This document shows, piece after piece, positions 1-8,712 of a stretch of DNA of 64,000 nucleotides (positions are counted from its first letter, which is position 1; the number at the start of each line of letters is the position of its first letter). This DNA is from an uncultured Bacteroidota bacterium (GTDB lineage Bacteria > Bacteroidota > Bacteroidia > Chitinophagales > Chitinophagaceae). A model generated the notes under the pieces. The model saw only the letters and a program-made list of their open reading frames with translations. It was not told where the DNA came from and did not search any database. A program made the position numbers and the translations under genes. The stretch lies in NCBI GenBank assembly GCA_903839875.1, contig CAIMDZ010000102.1, positions 44,426-108,425 of the forward strand. Direction: 5' to 3'.

Positions 1-116
1 AATGTGATATGTCATAACACCTTTGCACCCTTAAAAACAATGCATTGGAAATAGATCGTTTGCTCCTATGCCTGATATCATTATCTTGCCGTGTTTTGAC
101 GTTTAATTTGTTTTAC

Positions 117-605
117 TCACAACCACTTCTCATAAAGTAACCTGGTCACAGAATATTCCTGTTTTTCCAGGAACATCCGCATACGGGTGTTATTGACCAA
201 TGTGTGCCTGCAAATACGCCGTACTCCTTTCTCAACATATATTTTTTCAATTTCCTTATTCAGTTTGGTATATATACCATGTCCTCTTGCTTCTTTCGCA
301 ATATAACCGTCTGAAATGTAAAGTTCTTTACCCTTGTATATTTCTATCCTGCTGTCATCCTGGTCTTCCACATACCCAAAAATGAAACCTGTCGGAGCCC
401 CGTTTAAGTAGGCAACAAGGCAGGTGCCATCATGTTCTTCCTGCATATGTATCACGTGGCGCATATAGCTATCTTCTATGTCCGACCATGATGCGGTTTT
501 GTCAAATAGGCTGTGCTCATGCAGATGTAATTCGTGCATCATTGCAGAAATTTCCTTGTAATGATCTGCAATTTTTACCGGTTTGATCTCTATTTTCGCT
601 TCCAT
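117..605 (-). CDS. GNAT family N-acetyltransferase
   Basis: A 162-residue protein of the GNAT fold, which transfers an acetyl group from acetyl-CoA to an amine; the substrate cannot be read from the sequence. The acetyl-CoA pyrophosphate loop is visible as EARGHGIYTKL (about residues 105-115, R-G-x-G-x pattern), followed by the motif B segment NNTRMRMFLEKQEY near 138-151. The length is typical of a single-domain GNAT. I chose the ATG at 605; the reading frame extends to a TTG at 614 but the ATG is more likely. It stands alone, divergent from the LutA-like gene, with nothing in its context to suggest a partner. Family assignment is firm, substrate unknown. Confidence 0.85.
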   Translation of the reverse strand: MEAKIEIKPVKIADHYKEISAMMHELHLHEHSLFDKTASWSDIEDSYMRHVIHMQEEHDGTCLVAYLNGAPTGFIFGYVEDQDDSRIEIYKGKELYISDGYIAKEARGHGIYTKLNKEIEKIYVEKGVRRICRHTLVNNTRMRMFLEKQEYSVTRLLYEKWL

Positions 606-756
606 ATATATCAAATGTAAGAAGTAAAAAGAAGGTAAGGAATGATTTTACAGTAAATAATATCAATAAAAATACATGGATCAGTTTACAGTAATTTACA
701 TTATTTATTCAGTCTGTGCATTTTAGTATCTTAGCAGCCTGTATTACATTCCTAAC

Positions 757-790
757 GACTTTAGACTTTAGACTTACAACTTACGACTAA
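757..790 (+). repeat. Pre-start word repeat (GACTTACAACTTACGACTAA type)
   Basis: A short tandem of related words (ACTTTAG, ACTTTAG, ACTTACA, ACTTACG) ends in GACTTACAACTTACGACTAA only three bases before the ATG of the LutA-like gene. The same 20-base word, in the same orientation to its gene, occurs before the DHA2 transporter at 54138-54251. Function unknown. Confidence 0.7.
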
Positions 791-793
791 GCT

Positions 794-1513
794 ATGCAGG
801 TTCAATTATTTATACCATGTTTTGTAGACCAGCTCTACCCCGAAACGGGTATGAATATGGTCAAAGTGTTGGAGAAACTGGGTTGCAAAGTATCTTACAA
901 TACCAAACAAACCTGTTGTGGCCAACCTGCATTCAATGCCGGGTACCGGGATGAAGCAAAATCTGTTGCTAAAAAATTTTTACACGATTTCAACGGAGAT
1001 AATTACATAGTCAGTCCAAGCGGATCCTGTACCGGTTATGTGAGGAACTATTACGACAAAATGTTCGCCAATAGCTCTGACCATAATAAAAGTATTCAGG
1101 TCAATAATAAAATGTTTGAATTTACAGAGTTCCTGACTAAAGTTTTAAAGATTGATAACGTTGGTGCTACTTTCGTTGGTAAAGCCACCTATCATGATGC
1201 CTGTGGAGCCCTTCGCGAATGTGGCATCAAAGATGCCCCCCGCCAACTGTTGAAAAATGTAAGCGGCCTGGAACTGGTAGAAATGAAAGAGTGTGAAACC
1301 TGCTGCGGTTTCGGCGGTACATTTGCAATAAAATTCGAACCAATCTCTTTAGGAATGGCACAGGTAAAAGTAAAAAGTGCATTAGATACCGGGGCTCAAT
1401 ACATGATTACCACCGATGTATCCTGCATGATGCATATACAGGGATACATCAATGAGAACAACCTGCCAATACAGACGATGCATATAGCGGATGTGCTGGC
1501 GAGCGGGTGGTAA
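794..1513 (+). CDS. LutA/YkgE-like (Fe-S)-binding oxidoreductase subunit
   Basis: A 239-residue protein with two cysteine-rich CCG domains: TCCGQP (Cys41-Cys42) and ECETCCGFGG (Cys167, Cys170, Cys171), with extra cysteines at 9, 79 and 137. This layout and length match LutA of Bacillus and YkgE of E. coli, one of three proteins that together oxidise L-lactate to pyruvate. LutB and LutC are not next to it; the next gene is topoisomerase IV subunit B, so the partners must lie elsewhere or the protein has another role. The ATG is preceded by a word repeat instead of a Shine-Dalgarno site, and the TAA stop is followed by a CCCCTAAAGGGG hairpin. Family confident; the lactate role is inferred. Confidence 0.85.
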   Translation: MQVQLFIPCFVDQLYPETGMNMVKVLEKLGCKVSYNTKQTCCGQPAFNAGYRDEAKSVAKKFLHDFNGDNYIVSPSGSCTGYVRNYYDKMFANSSDHNKSIQVNNKMFEFTEFLTKVLKIDNVGATFVGKATYHDACGALRECGIKDAPRQLLKNVSGLELVEMKECETCCGFGGTFAIKFEPISLGMAQVKVKSALDTGAQYMITTDVSCMMHIQGYINENNLPIQTMHIADVLASGW

Positions 1514-1515
1514 AA

Positions 1516-1537
1516 ACCCCTGAACCCCTAAAGGGGT
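1516..1537 (+). repeat. Post-stop hairpin element, CCCCTAAAGGGG type
   Basis: Right after the TAA of the LutA-like gene comes AAACCCCTGAACCCCTAAAG and then GGGT. ACCCCT (1524-1529) pairs with AGGGGT (1532-1537). The same word follows the TAA of the transglycosylase gene at 59012 and, in shortened form, of the C1 peptidase gene at 63719, always in the gene's sense orientation. It could act in termination or mRNA 3' processing; there is no T-run. A related fragment, CCCTTTAGGG, lies near 1639 upstream of parE. Confidence 0.65.
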
Positions 1538-1665
1538 ACCAGGATTTTAGCTTTAAGATAAATTTTCATCGAAGAGAACTAATTTAGCATAAATTGATTT
1601 TTAAATTCTATTATCAAAAACATAAAAAATAACACCTCCCTTTAGGGTCGGGGTTTTTAATTACA

Positions 1666-3564
1666 ATGGCAGACTTACTTAACCAATACAACGAAGACAG
1701 TATCAAATCCCTCGACTGGAGGGAGCATATCAGGTTGCGCCCGGGCATGTATATAGGCAAGCTGGGTGATGGCAGCAGTGTGGACGATGGCATATATGTG
1801 CTGGTGAAAGAAGTAATGGACAATTGTGTTGACGAATTCGCGATGGGCCAAGGCAAGCGGATAGAATTGACCATTGCCGATGGTGGCGTAGCCATTCGTG
1901 ATTATGGCCGTGGTATACCATTGGGTAAAGTAGTAGATGTAGTGAGCAAAATAAACACCGGCGCCAAGTACGATAGCAAGGCATTTCAGAAATCCGTGGG
2001 TCTTAATGGCGTGGGTACCAAAGCTGTGAACGCATTGAGTAAGTACTTCAAGGTTTCCTCCTTCCGCGATGGACGTGCAAAGGTCGCGGAATTTGAAAGA
2101 GGTATACTTTTGAAAGAACATAAAGAAACCAATACTTCCGAAACCAATGGTACGCTTGTGGAATTCCGTCCCGATGAAACGGTATTCCGTAATTACCACT
2201 TCCTTCATGAATACCTGGAAAACCAGGTCTGGAATTATTGCTTTCTGAATGCAGGCCTGTTGATCCATTTTAATGGCAGAAATTTCGTTTCAAAAAACGG
2301 TCTGCTTGACTTACTTACCCGCAAGAACAATCCCGACAACCTCCGCTACCCTATCATACACCTGAAGGGTAATGATATTGAAGCCGCCATCACACATACA
2401 GGCGACTACGGCGAAGACATCTATTCGTTCGTTAACGGACAACACACTACCCAGGGTGGTACCCACCAGGGTGCCTTCCGCGAGGCATTTGTAAAGACCA
2501 TTCGCGATTTCTACAAGAAAGACTATGATGCCTCAGATGTTCGCCAGGGCATTTGCGCAGCTATATCTGTACGTGTTCAGGAACCCGTTTTTGAATCCCA
2601 GACCAAAACAAAACTGGGCTCACAGTATGTATGGGAAAATGGCCCGTCCATGAAGGCCTTTATCGCTGATTTTCTTAGTAAAGAACTGGATAACTACCTG
2701 CACAAAAACAATGCGGTTGCCGACGCCCTGAAAAAACGTATTGAGCAAAGTGAGCGGGAACGCAAAGAACTTTCAGGCATTCGCAAACTGGCTAACGAAC
2801 GTGCTAAAAAAGCAAACCTGCACAACAAAAAACTGCGCGATTGCCGTATACATCTCAACGACGACCCGCCAAACAAGGGCCGGGATGAATACAATCAAAA
2901 GCAGCTTGAATCCACTGTCTTCATTACAGAGGGAGACAGCGCCAGCGGCAGCATAACCAAGAGCCGTAATGTGGAAACACAGGCGGTATTCAGCCTTCGT
3001 GGTAAGCCGCTCAATAGTTACGGGCTTACCAAAAAAGTGGTGTACGAGAATGAAGAGTTCAACCTGCTGCAGCACGCCCTCAATATTGAGGAAGGAATGG
3101 AAGGCCTGAGATACAATAACATAGTAATTGCTACCGATGCCGACGTGGATGGCATGCACATCCGCCTGCTCATCATGACCTTCTTCCTCCAGTTCTTCCC
3201 CGACCTGGTAAGGAACAACCATATCTACATTTTACAAACTCCTCTTTTCCGTGTGCGCAACAAGCAAAAAACCATCTATTGCTACAGCGATGAAGAACGC
3301 CAGCGCGCAATACACGAGATCGGTAGCAAGGCAGAGATTACCCGCTTCAAAGGTCTTGGTGAAATAAGCCCGGAAGAATTCGCACAGTTCATTGGCGACG
3401 ACATCCGCAAAGACCCGGTCCTCATCAGCCAGGACGCACAGATACAAAAGCTGCTGGAATACTACATGGGCAAAAACACTCCCGACCGGCAGGTGTTTAT
3501 CATTAACAACCTAAGGATTGAGAAAGATCTTGCAGAGGAATTGGGGGTTGAGGTGGGGTGGTAA
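1666..3564 (+). CDS. parE: DNA topoisomerase IV subunit B (type IIA topoisomerase ATPase subunit)
   Basis: A 632-residue type IIA topoisomerase B subunit that uses ATP to pass one DNA duplex through another. The GHKL ATPase domain shows [10 protein letters not shown] (about 49-58), [10 protein letters not shown] and the ATP-lid [14 protein letters not shown]. The TOPRIM domain has EGDSASGS (Glu422) and DADVDG (Asp491, Asp493, Asp495), the metal-binding residues. RFKGLGE near the C-terminus is the usual closing motif. The length and lack of a long insertion fit the ParE-like form common in Bacteroidota rather than a long GyrB; the A subunit (ParC) is not adjacent, so ParE versus GyrB rests on overall form. 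Start ATG at 1666 precedes [13 protein letters not shown], a typical ParE N-terminus. Confidence 0.9.
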   Translation: MADLLNQYNEDSIKSLDWREHIRLRPGMYIGKLGDGSSVDDGIYVLVKEVMDNCVDEFAMGQGKRIELTIADGGVAIRDYGRGIPLGKVVDVVSKINTGAKYDSKAFQKSVGLNGVGTKAVNALSKYFKVSSFRDGRAKVAEFERGILLKEHKETNTSETNGTLVEFRPDETVFRNYHFLHEYLENQVWNYCFLNAGLLIHFNGRNFVSKNGLLDLLTRKNNPDNLRYPIIHLKGNDIEAAITHTGDYGEDIYSFVNGQHTTQGGTHQGAFREAFVKTIRDFYKKDYDASDVRQGICAAISVRVQEPVFESQTKTKLGSQYVWENGPSMKAFIADFLSKELDNYLHKNNAVADALKKRIEQSERERKELSGIRKLANERAKKANLHNKKLRDCRIHLNDDPPNKGRDEYNQKQLESTVFITEGDSASGSITKSRNVETQAVFSLRGKPLNSYGLTKKVVYENEEFNLLQHALNIEEGMEGLRYNNIVIATDADVDGMHIRLLIMTFFLQFFPDLVRNNHIYILQTPLFRVRNKQKTIYCYSDEERQRAIHEIGSKAEITRFKGLGEISPEEFAQFIGDDIRKDPVLISQDAQIQKLLEYYMGKNTPDRQVFIINNLRIEKDLAEELGVEVGW

Positions 3565-3589
3565 TGTAACTATTTCATAACTTTAACTT

Positions 3590-4183
3590 ATGGAAGTCAG
3601 GGAACCAGCAATAGAATATAGCGGCAGAAAGTATTCAATTGAGGAATACCTCGAAATGGAAAATGCCTCCACCGAAAAGCATGAGTATTACCAGGGCGAG
3701 ATATTTGCAATGTCAGGTGGCAAAATGCCTCACAACACCGTATGTGAAAATCTGTTTTTTCAGTTGAAACTGAAACTTAAAGGTAACCCTTGCAAGCCTC
3801 ATACGAGCGAAACACGTATCTATATTGAGAAGAATACACTGTTCACCTATCCTGACATCTCGGTTATTTGCGGCGAGCCGGTTAGTCTTAACGACGACAG
3901 CCTTAATTTCCTTAACCCAACTGTTATTTTCGAAGTCTTGTCGCCTTCTACCAGGGATTACGACCGCGCTGAAAAATTCAAATTATACAGGGACATTCCT
4001 ACCTTGAAAGAGTATATTTTAGTAGAACCGGAGACCATCTTCATTGAAGCATTTCGTATCAATAGCAATGGATTTTGGGAACTTAAAGAATATAGCCAGA
4101 TTGAAGAAACACTCCAATTACAATCCCTGCAAATCTCGTTAGAATTGATGGAGATTTATGAAGGGGCAAAGTTTATTGGTTAA
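3590..4183 (+). CDS. Uma2 family protein (DUF820), PD-(D/E)XK nuclease-like
   Basis: A 197-residue protein with the Uma2/DUF820 signature: [10 protein letters not shown] (Glu32, Glu37), TYPDISV (Asp89), [14 protein letters not shown] (Glu115) and KFKLYRDI (Lys129, Lys131). Asp, Glu and Lys fall in the order expected of a PD-(D/E)XK restriction-like core. The family is often multicopy in cyanobacteria and Bacteroidota and often close to mobile DNA; its biological role is not established. It starts 25 bases after the parE stop with no terminator between, so it may be co-transcribed. Family assignment is strong, nuclease activity is inference. Confidence 0.85.
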   Translation: MEVREPAIEYSGRKYSIEEYLEMENASTEKHEYYQGEIFAMSGGKMPHNTVCENLFFQLKLKLKGNPCKPHTSETRIYIEKNTLFTYPDISVICGEPVSLNDDSLNFLNPTVIFEVLSPSTRDYDRAEKFKLYRDIPTLKEYILVEPETIFIEAFRINSNGFWELKEYSQIEETLQLQSLQISLELMEIYEGAKFIG

Positions 4184-4244
4184 CTGTATACCAGAATGTG
4201 ATCCTCTTTTCAACCCTGGAATCTGAAATATTTCTGTTAATTTA

Positions 4245-4895
4245 TCACATTGCCGTCGTTGCAGATGTTGTATGTTTCTGAATTTTCAAAGCATCCAGGT
4301 ATTGTTTTACTTCTGCTTCACTCACGTCATAAAATTCTTCATAAAAGGCCCCTACCCCGGCAAAATAATCTGGTATTTTCAGGTAAATAAGTTCATCCAC
4401 ATATTTTGACAGATTTGTGTATGCCTGTTTTGATGTTACCGGAACTGCTATTATTATTTTAGCAGGTTCTTGCTTCTTTATTATATTAACAGTACTCAGC
4501 AAGGTGTTTCCCGTTGCAATCCCGTCATCAACAACAATTACGATTTTATCTTTTAAATTTTGTGGTTCAGCATCAGCCTGGAATTTCTTTTGCATTTCCC
4601 TCAGGCCTGCCTGTATGCGTTTTGTTTCCCGTTCAATATAAGCCTGTGATACATCTTCATGCGGTACAATAAAACTTCCCTGCAAACTAACTGCTCCTAT
4701 TGCATATTCTTTTTGCAGCGGATGCCCGATTTTTTTTGATAATATTAGCTCCATTGGTAATCCAAGTTCCCGCGCAACAATATATCCTATTGGTACGCCG
4801 CCCTTGGGAACCGCTAAAACAATACCATCTACATGCTGGTACTTTTTTAATTTTTGCGCCAAAGCAAGGCCTGCATCAATTCTGTCTTTAAACAT
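4245..4895 (-). CDS. Phosphoribosyltransferase domain protein
   Basis: A 216-residue type I phosphoribosyltransferase-fold protein. The PRPP-binding loop is VIVVDDGIATGNT (Asp123, Asp124, then G-I-A-T-G-N-T), and AVPKGGVPIG near residue 30 is the usual early loop. The first eight bases overlap the end of the upstream dienelactone-hydrolase-like gene, so the two are probably translated as a coupled pair, hydrolase first. With the divergent erythromycin-esterase-like gene this forms a trio seen together, sometimes fused, in many bacteria; its pathway is poorly understood. The substrate base cannot be read from sequence. Confidence 0.85.
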   Translation of the reverse strand: MFKDRIDAGLALAQKLKKYQHVDGIVLAVPKGGVPIGYIVARELGLPMELILSKKIGHPLQKEYAIGAVSLQGSFIVPHEDVSQAYIERETKRIQAGLREMQKKFQADAEPQNLKDKIVIVVDDGIATGNTLLSTVNIIKKQEPAKIIIAVPVTSKQAYTNLSKYVDELIYLKIPDYFAGVGAFYEEFYDVSEAEVKQYLDALKIQKHTTSATTAM

Positions 4896-5541
4896 TGGTT
4901 AGCTTATTTGTGGAAACTAAATATTTTTCAAACCATTCAATGGCGTCTTCTGCAACTTTATCAAGTGTGCCCGGCTCTTCAAACAAATGAGTTGCGCCTT
5001 CAATTAATTTCAATTGCTTTTCACATGTTAAATGTGAATAGGCTTTTTTATTCATTTCAAGTACATCAATATCCCGACTGCCAACAATCAGCAATACAGG
5101 TGCTTTTACTTTATGTAATACTTCTAATGCCATATCAGGCCTGCCGCCACGGGAAACCACTGCTTTAATATCGGGTAACCTCGCCGCAGCTCTTAATGCC
5201 GACGCTGCACCGGTGCTTGCGCCAAAGTAGCCAATGGATAACCGGGATATCCCCATGTTTGTTTTCACCCATCGGGTAACCGCAATCAGCCGTTCAGTCA
5301 GCAAGTCTATATTAAAGCGGTTGAGATAATTTCTGTCTTCATCCTCCGTCAGCAAATCAAAAAGCAACGTGCCTATATGATGCGCTTGTAAAAGCCGGGC
5401 AACCATTTGATTCCTGGAACTTTTACGGCTGCTTCCGCTTCCATGTGAAAAGATAACTATCGAATCAGCTTCTTCAGGAATTGTCAGTGCTCCCTGCAAT
5501 TCATTATTTAAAACGGGTATTGTAATTTCCTTAGTGTTCAT
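4888..5541 (-). CDS. Alpha/beta hydrolase, dienelactone-hydrolase-like
   Basis: A 217-residue alpha/beta hydrolase. The nucleophile elbow is GASTGAAS (Ser109), the acid is probably in GSRDIDV (Asp157 or Asp159) and the base is in GATHLFEEP (His185). FSHGSGSSRKS near residue 31 is the oxyanion-hole region. There is no signal peptide, so it is cytoplasmic. It is the first gene of a two-gene unit with the phosphoribosyltransferase (eight-base overlap) and is divergent from the erythromycin-esterase-like gene across 135 bases. The fold is confident; the dienelactone hydrolase label is family-level and the substrate is unknown. Confidence 0.85.
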   Translation of the reverse strand: MNTKEITIPVLNNELQGALTIPEEADSIVIFSHGSGSSRKSSRNQMVARLLQAHHIGTLLFDLLTEDEDRNYLNRFNIDLLTERLIAVTRWVKTNMGISRLSIGYFGASTGAASALRAAARLPDIKAVVSRGGRPDMALEVLHKVKAPVLLIVGSRDIDVLEMNKKAYSHLTCEKQLKLIEGATHLFEEPGTLDKVAEDAIEWFEKYLVSTNKLTNV

Positions 5542-5676
5542 AACCCCTTGAATTTGTCAATAAAATTATTCCCATTATTCACGTGTCTGAATGACCCTCA
5601 TCACTACTCATTCTGATATTAATCATACCATGGGGCTATCTTTTTCATTCATTTTGCATAAATAAAACCCGCTACA

Positions 5677-7011
5677 ATGAAACGCCTTTTGACAGCCGGT
5701 AACCTTTGGAATGAGAAAGAAATAACCCATCTTATTCAAAGTAATGCGCACCCTTTACAACATACAAATGATCTGAAACCATTAATGGACCGGGTTGGTG
5801 ATGCCCGTATCGTTATGCTTGGTGAAGCTTCTCATGGCACGCATGAATTTTATACCTGGAGAATGGCCATTACACGGAAGCTTATTAAAGAGAAAGGTTT
5901 CAATTTTATTGCGGTAGAAGGTGACTGGCCAGACTGTTACCGTATTAACCGTTACATAAAAAATTATACGGATGCCGGAGAAAATGCATTGGAGGTATTA
6001 AACGCATTCAGGCGCTGGCCAACATGGATGTGGGCAAATTGGGAAATTGTAGCGCTGAGCGAATGGTTGCATAAATTCAACAGCAATCTCGGAAAGCATC
6101 TGAAGGTAGGTTTTTACGGACTTGATGTGTACAGTCTTTGGGAATCGTTGGAAGCTATATTAAAATACCTGAGGCTTGTAGACCCCGCTGCTACAAGAGT
6201 AGCAGAACAGGCTTTTAAATGTTTTGAACCTTATAAAAAAGACGAAGGGCAAGGGTACGCCAGGGCAAGTAAACTGGTACCTGATTTATGCGAAACAGAA
6301 GTCGTTGACCTGCTTGCGCAAATCAGGAGAAAACTGCCGCAATATAATACCGACCACGAAAATGTATTCAGCACAGAGCAAAATGCTATTGTTGTTGTCA
6401 ATGCCGAAAAATACTATCGGGCCATGATTCACGGCGGCCCACACTCATGGAATATACGTGATGAGCATATGTCAGAGACCCTGGACAGGTTATTACAATT
6501 TCACGGAGAAAATTCAAAAGCAATTATCTGGGCACACAATACCCACATTGGCGATGCAAGGGCTACCGATATGGCCGCAGATGGCATGATGAATATTGGC
6601 GAACTTGCCCGGATAAAACATCATGAAAAAGATGTGGTTCTGGTAGGTTTTGGTTCATTTAAGGGAACTGTCATTGCAGGCAGAAGCTGGGGTACCGAAA
6701 TGCGGAGTATAAATGTACCTGCTGCTGAAACCGGAAGTTGGGAACACCTGGTGCATCAGGCTGTGCCGGGCAATAATTTATTCCTTATGGAAGACCTTGT
6801 AAATGACTTATTTATGGAGAACCACATAGGACATCGTGCAATAGGTGTAGTATACAACCCCGAATATGAGCATTTCGGTAATTATGTACCTACTATTATG
6901 CCATTGAGATATGATGCCTTCATTTCTTTAGATCATACTAAGGCTTTACATCCGCTGCATATCTTCCCGCACGGAAATGAAGTACCCGAAACCTACCCCT
7001 TTGGGGTCTGA
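5677..7011 (+). CDS. Erythromycin esterase (EreA/EreB) family hydrolase
   Basis: A 444-residue member of the erythromycin esterase family. The conserved blocks are GEASHGTHEFY (Glu50, His53, His56, Glu57), AVEGDWPDCYRINRYI (Glu81) and WAHNTHIGDAR (His287, His290), which hold the His and Glu residues used by EreA/EreB for metal-independent lactone opening. Chromosomal homologues such as this are widespread and are not proof of macrolide resistance. The phosphoribosyltransferase and hydrolase partners are divergent next to it, which suggests a shared metabolic or stress role. The last codons form CCCCTTTGGGG with the stop, a small hairpin overlapping the end of the gene. Confidence 0.88.
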   Translation: MKRLLTAGNLWNEKEITHLIQSNAHPLQHTNDLKPLMDRVGDARIVMLGEASHGTHEFYTWRMAITRKLIKEKGFNFIAVEGDWPDCYRINRYIKNYTDAGENALEVLNAFRRWPTWMWANWEIVALSEWLHKFNSNLGKHLKVGFYGLDVYSLWESLEAILKYLRLVDPAATRVAEQAFKCFEPYKKDEGQGYARASKLVPDLCETEVVDLLAQIRRKLPQYNTDHENVFSTEQNAIVVVNAEKYYRAMIHGGPHSWNIRDEHMSETLDRLLQFHGENSKAIIWAHNTHIGDARATDMAADGMMNIGELARIKHHEKDVVLVGFGSFKGTVIAGRSWGTEMRSINVPAAETGSWEHLVHQAVPGNNLFLMEDLVNDLFMENHIGHRAIGVVYNPEYEHFGNYVPTIMPLRYDAFISLDHTKALHPLHIFPHGNEVPETYPFGV

Positions 7012-7120
7012 ATGTTCATTGCTCTTTTATGTTCAATTCACTTGACAAAACCACGGTTATCATTTTTCCGATAATTGTAAAGTATCTTGCAAATCGTTCT
7101 TAAACTTTTTATTTCTCTTA

Positions 7121-7288
7121 GGAACGTTGACAAAATAATTCCTACGATATGGCGCAGTTATTTTTCTTTTTTTCAAGGCGTAAAATCTGCGAATAGCAAG
7201 CTATTTAATCCCGATAGCTATCGGGATTGCAACGAAGCAGAAATGGAAAAGAACATTCAAATTGTAGGATTTATTTTGTCATCTTCAC
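7121..7288 (+). mobile_element. MITE-like element, copy A (168 bp)
   Basis: Exactly 168 bp, with 25-base terminal inverted repeats that match at 20 of 25 positions (left end starts GGAACGTTGACAAAA, right end ends GTCATCTTCAC). It is flanked on both sides by TTA, a possible 3-bp target duplication. The core has a 22-bp perfect palindrome at 7207-7228 (half-site AATCCCGATAG). A second copy of identical length and orientation lies at 10151-10318; the right-hand half is almost identical between them. It contains no real gene, although an open frame runs through it into the next gene. No transposase is nearby, so mobilisation would be in trans. Confidence 0.75.
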
Positions 7289-7308
7289 TTATCATTAACT
7301 CAAAAATT

Positions 7309-7824
7309 ATGAGGATATTGTTTTTATTTTTATTGCTGAACTTTTCACTCATTAATAACATCCTTTCTCAGCAAAAAACAGTCATTGACTATTATACCTA
7401 TTGCAATGCCCGTTACGGATATTGCATTAAATATCCCGCCGGATTAACACCTCAGCCTGAGGCTCAGAATGGAGACGGCAGGATCTTTACCAACAAAAAA
7501 GGTATTGAGGTGTTAAGAGTATATGGAGCGAGATATGATGACTTTGAAACAGGGAGATACATTCCGCTGCTCAGGCATTTTTCTTCAGAATTGCGCGGTG
7601 GCAGGTTTAAAGACCACTTAAAGCGCGAGATTATTTACAGCAAGTCAGGTAAAGATTTCTTTGTGATATCCGGAACCGAAAATGGTAAAATATTCTATCA
7701 AAAAGTTATTGAACAACGAACTGACACTGATACTACCGTTGCAGTGGCGTTTTTGCAATACACCGAAACAGAAAAAGTGTTTTATAACGAAGTTGCAAAG
7801 ATGATATTCACTTCGTTTAAGTAG
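7309..7824 (+). CDS. Secreted protein of unknown function
   Basis: A 171-residue protein with a clear signal peptide (MRILFLFLLLNFSLINNILS, cleavage probably after ILS or SQQ). I chose the ATG at 7309 because the longer open frame back to 7087 runs through the MITE-like element. The mature part begins with YGYCIKYPAGLTPQPEAQNGDG, a pattern of the kind seen in PsbP-like or DUF1795-like small domains (folded around a hydrophobic pocket), but I do not assign it firmly. The gene begins 20 bases after the MITE right end, so the element probably contributes part of its 5' region. Confidence 0.7.
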   Translation: MRILFLFLLLNFSLINNILSQQKTVIDYYTYCNARYGYCIKYPAGLTPQPEAQNGDGRIFTNKKGIEVLRVYGARYDDFETGRYIPLLRHFSSELRGGRFKDHLKREIIYSKSGKDFFVISGTENGKIFYQKVIEQRTDTDTTVAVAFLQYTETEKVFYNEVAKMIFTSFK

Positions 7825-7841
7825 TGTTCCTTTCGTTTCAC

Positions 7842-7849
7842 TACATTTG
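7842..7849 (+). promoter_or_regulatory. Possible -7 promoter element TACATTTG
   Basis: TACATTTG fits the Bacteroidota -7 consensus TAnnTTTG and lies 25 bases before the ATG of the next gene. No convincing -33 TTG was seen at the right distance, so this is tentative. Confidence 0.35.
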
Positions 7850-7873
7850 TACTAACAAAATGTGAACTATAAA

Positions 7874-8236
7874 ATGGAACTAAAACCCCTTACCAAAGAC
7901 CAGGCAATGCATATCGTTGAGTTGTTCAAACCCCTGGAAAATAAGCACACTTTCCAGGTTCCGGGAACTATGGATCCGCTTATGGTCTCTCACATTACTA
8001 TCGCCCCATTTAAAGGCCCGGAACAGGACAATTTCAAATATAATTTCCAGACTGGCTTTGACCTAAATGGCCTGATTGACCGATACTACGGAACCAATTA
8101 TACTGTTCTCGTCATCGCTAACATTGTCTCAATAGGAAAGATCACACTAACACAACCCTACTTTTTTGATATCTACGAATTGAATGAAAAAAAAGTAAAA
8201 GGATTTATGCTACCTCCGGAATTCCTGACCCGTTGA
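7874..8236 (+). CDS. Hypothetical protein
   Basis: A 120-residue soluble protein, MELKPLTKDQAMHIVELFKPLENK onward, with no signal peptide or membrane segment. The frame can start at a GTG at 7862; I prefer the ATG at 7874 because of the -7-like element just upstream. I do not recognise a family. The composition and length look like a real gene, with a balanced alpha/beta pattern. It lies between a secreted protein gene and the 3' end of a convergent membrane protein gene. Confidence 0.6.
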   Translation: MELKPLTKDQAMHIVELFKPLENKHTFQVPGTMDPLMVSHITIAPFKGPEQDNFKYNFQTGFDLNGLIDRYYGTNYTVLVIANIVSIGKITLTQPYFFDIYELNEKKVKGFMLPPEFLTR

Positions 8237-8306
8237 CCAGTTTTTAGTCGGAAAATAATGATAAACAAATAAAACTACTGTATATTGACTTATTTCCTGA
8301 CAAGCC

Positions 8307-8711
8307 CTAAGAATTCTTTGTGCCATCTCCCAGCCTGTCCATCCAGTGCACCTCTGACGGCTTTTTACCCGGTTTTCTGTCTATCAGGTACCTGATAAAG
8401 AGATAGCCGCCAAAACTAAATAACAAGATCGTTATTTCCTGTAGCGGATGGGCTGCCATAGATTCCCCTACAACCTTTCCATTTTCCATTGCCTGCGTCA
8501 ACTGAGCTTTAAAATCAAGGCCCATCATATTAGCCGGGTTCAGCAGATCTCTGTAGAAAGTAATCATTATGAACATCGTACCCAGCATATAGCCTATCCC
8601 CCATGCAAGTACGGTAAAAATAGTCCAGGCCGTTGAATTCTGGTCCTTCAGCCTGGCGCGCAATCCGTTCCTGTATGCAAGAAAGGCAAGCAATATGATA
8701 TCTAAAAACAT
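8307..8711 (-). CDS. Small membrane protein of unknown function
   Basis: A 134-residue protein with three hydrophobic segments (about 2-12, 28-52 and 88-108) and a charged C-terminal tail (DRKPGKKPSEVHWMDRLGD). It begins one base after the stop of the RfbH-like gene, so the two are almost certainly on one mRNA. Nothing in it suggests an enzyme. Its position suggests it may work with the sugar-nucleotide-type enzyme upstream or simply share its promoter. Real gene likely, function unknown. Confidence 0.65.
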   Translation of the reverse strand: MFLDIILLAFLAYRNGLRARLKDQNSTAWTIFTVLAWGIGYMLGTMFIMITFYRDLLNPANMMGLDFKAQLTQAMENGKVVGESMAAHPLQEITILLFSFGGYLFIRYLIDRKPGKKPSEVHWMDRLGDGTKNS

Positions 8712-8712
8712 T

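Noticed and set aside
1675..3447. Minus-strand frames up to 197 codons opposite parE
   Set aside because: Shadows of a strongly conserved topoisomerase gene.
7087..7308. N-terminal extension of the secreted protein gene at 7309
   Set aside because: It runs through the MITE-like element copy A, while a proper signal peptide begins at the ATG at 7309.
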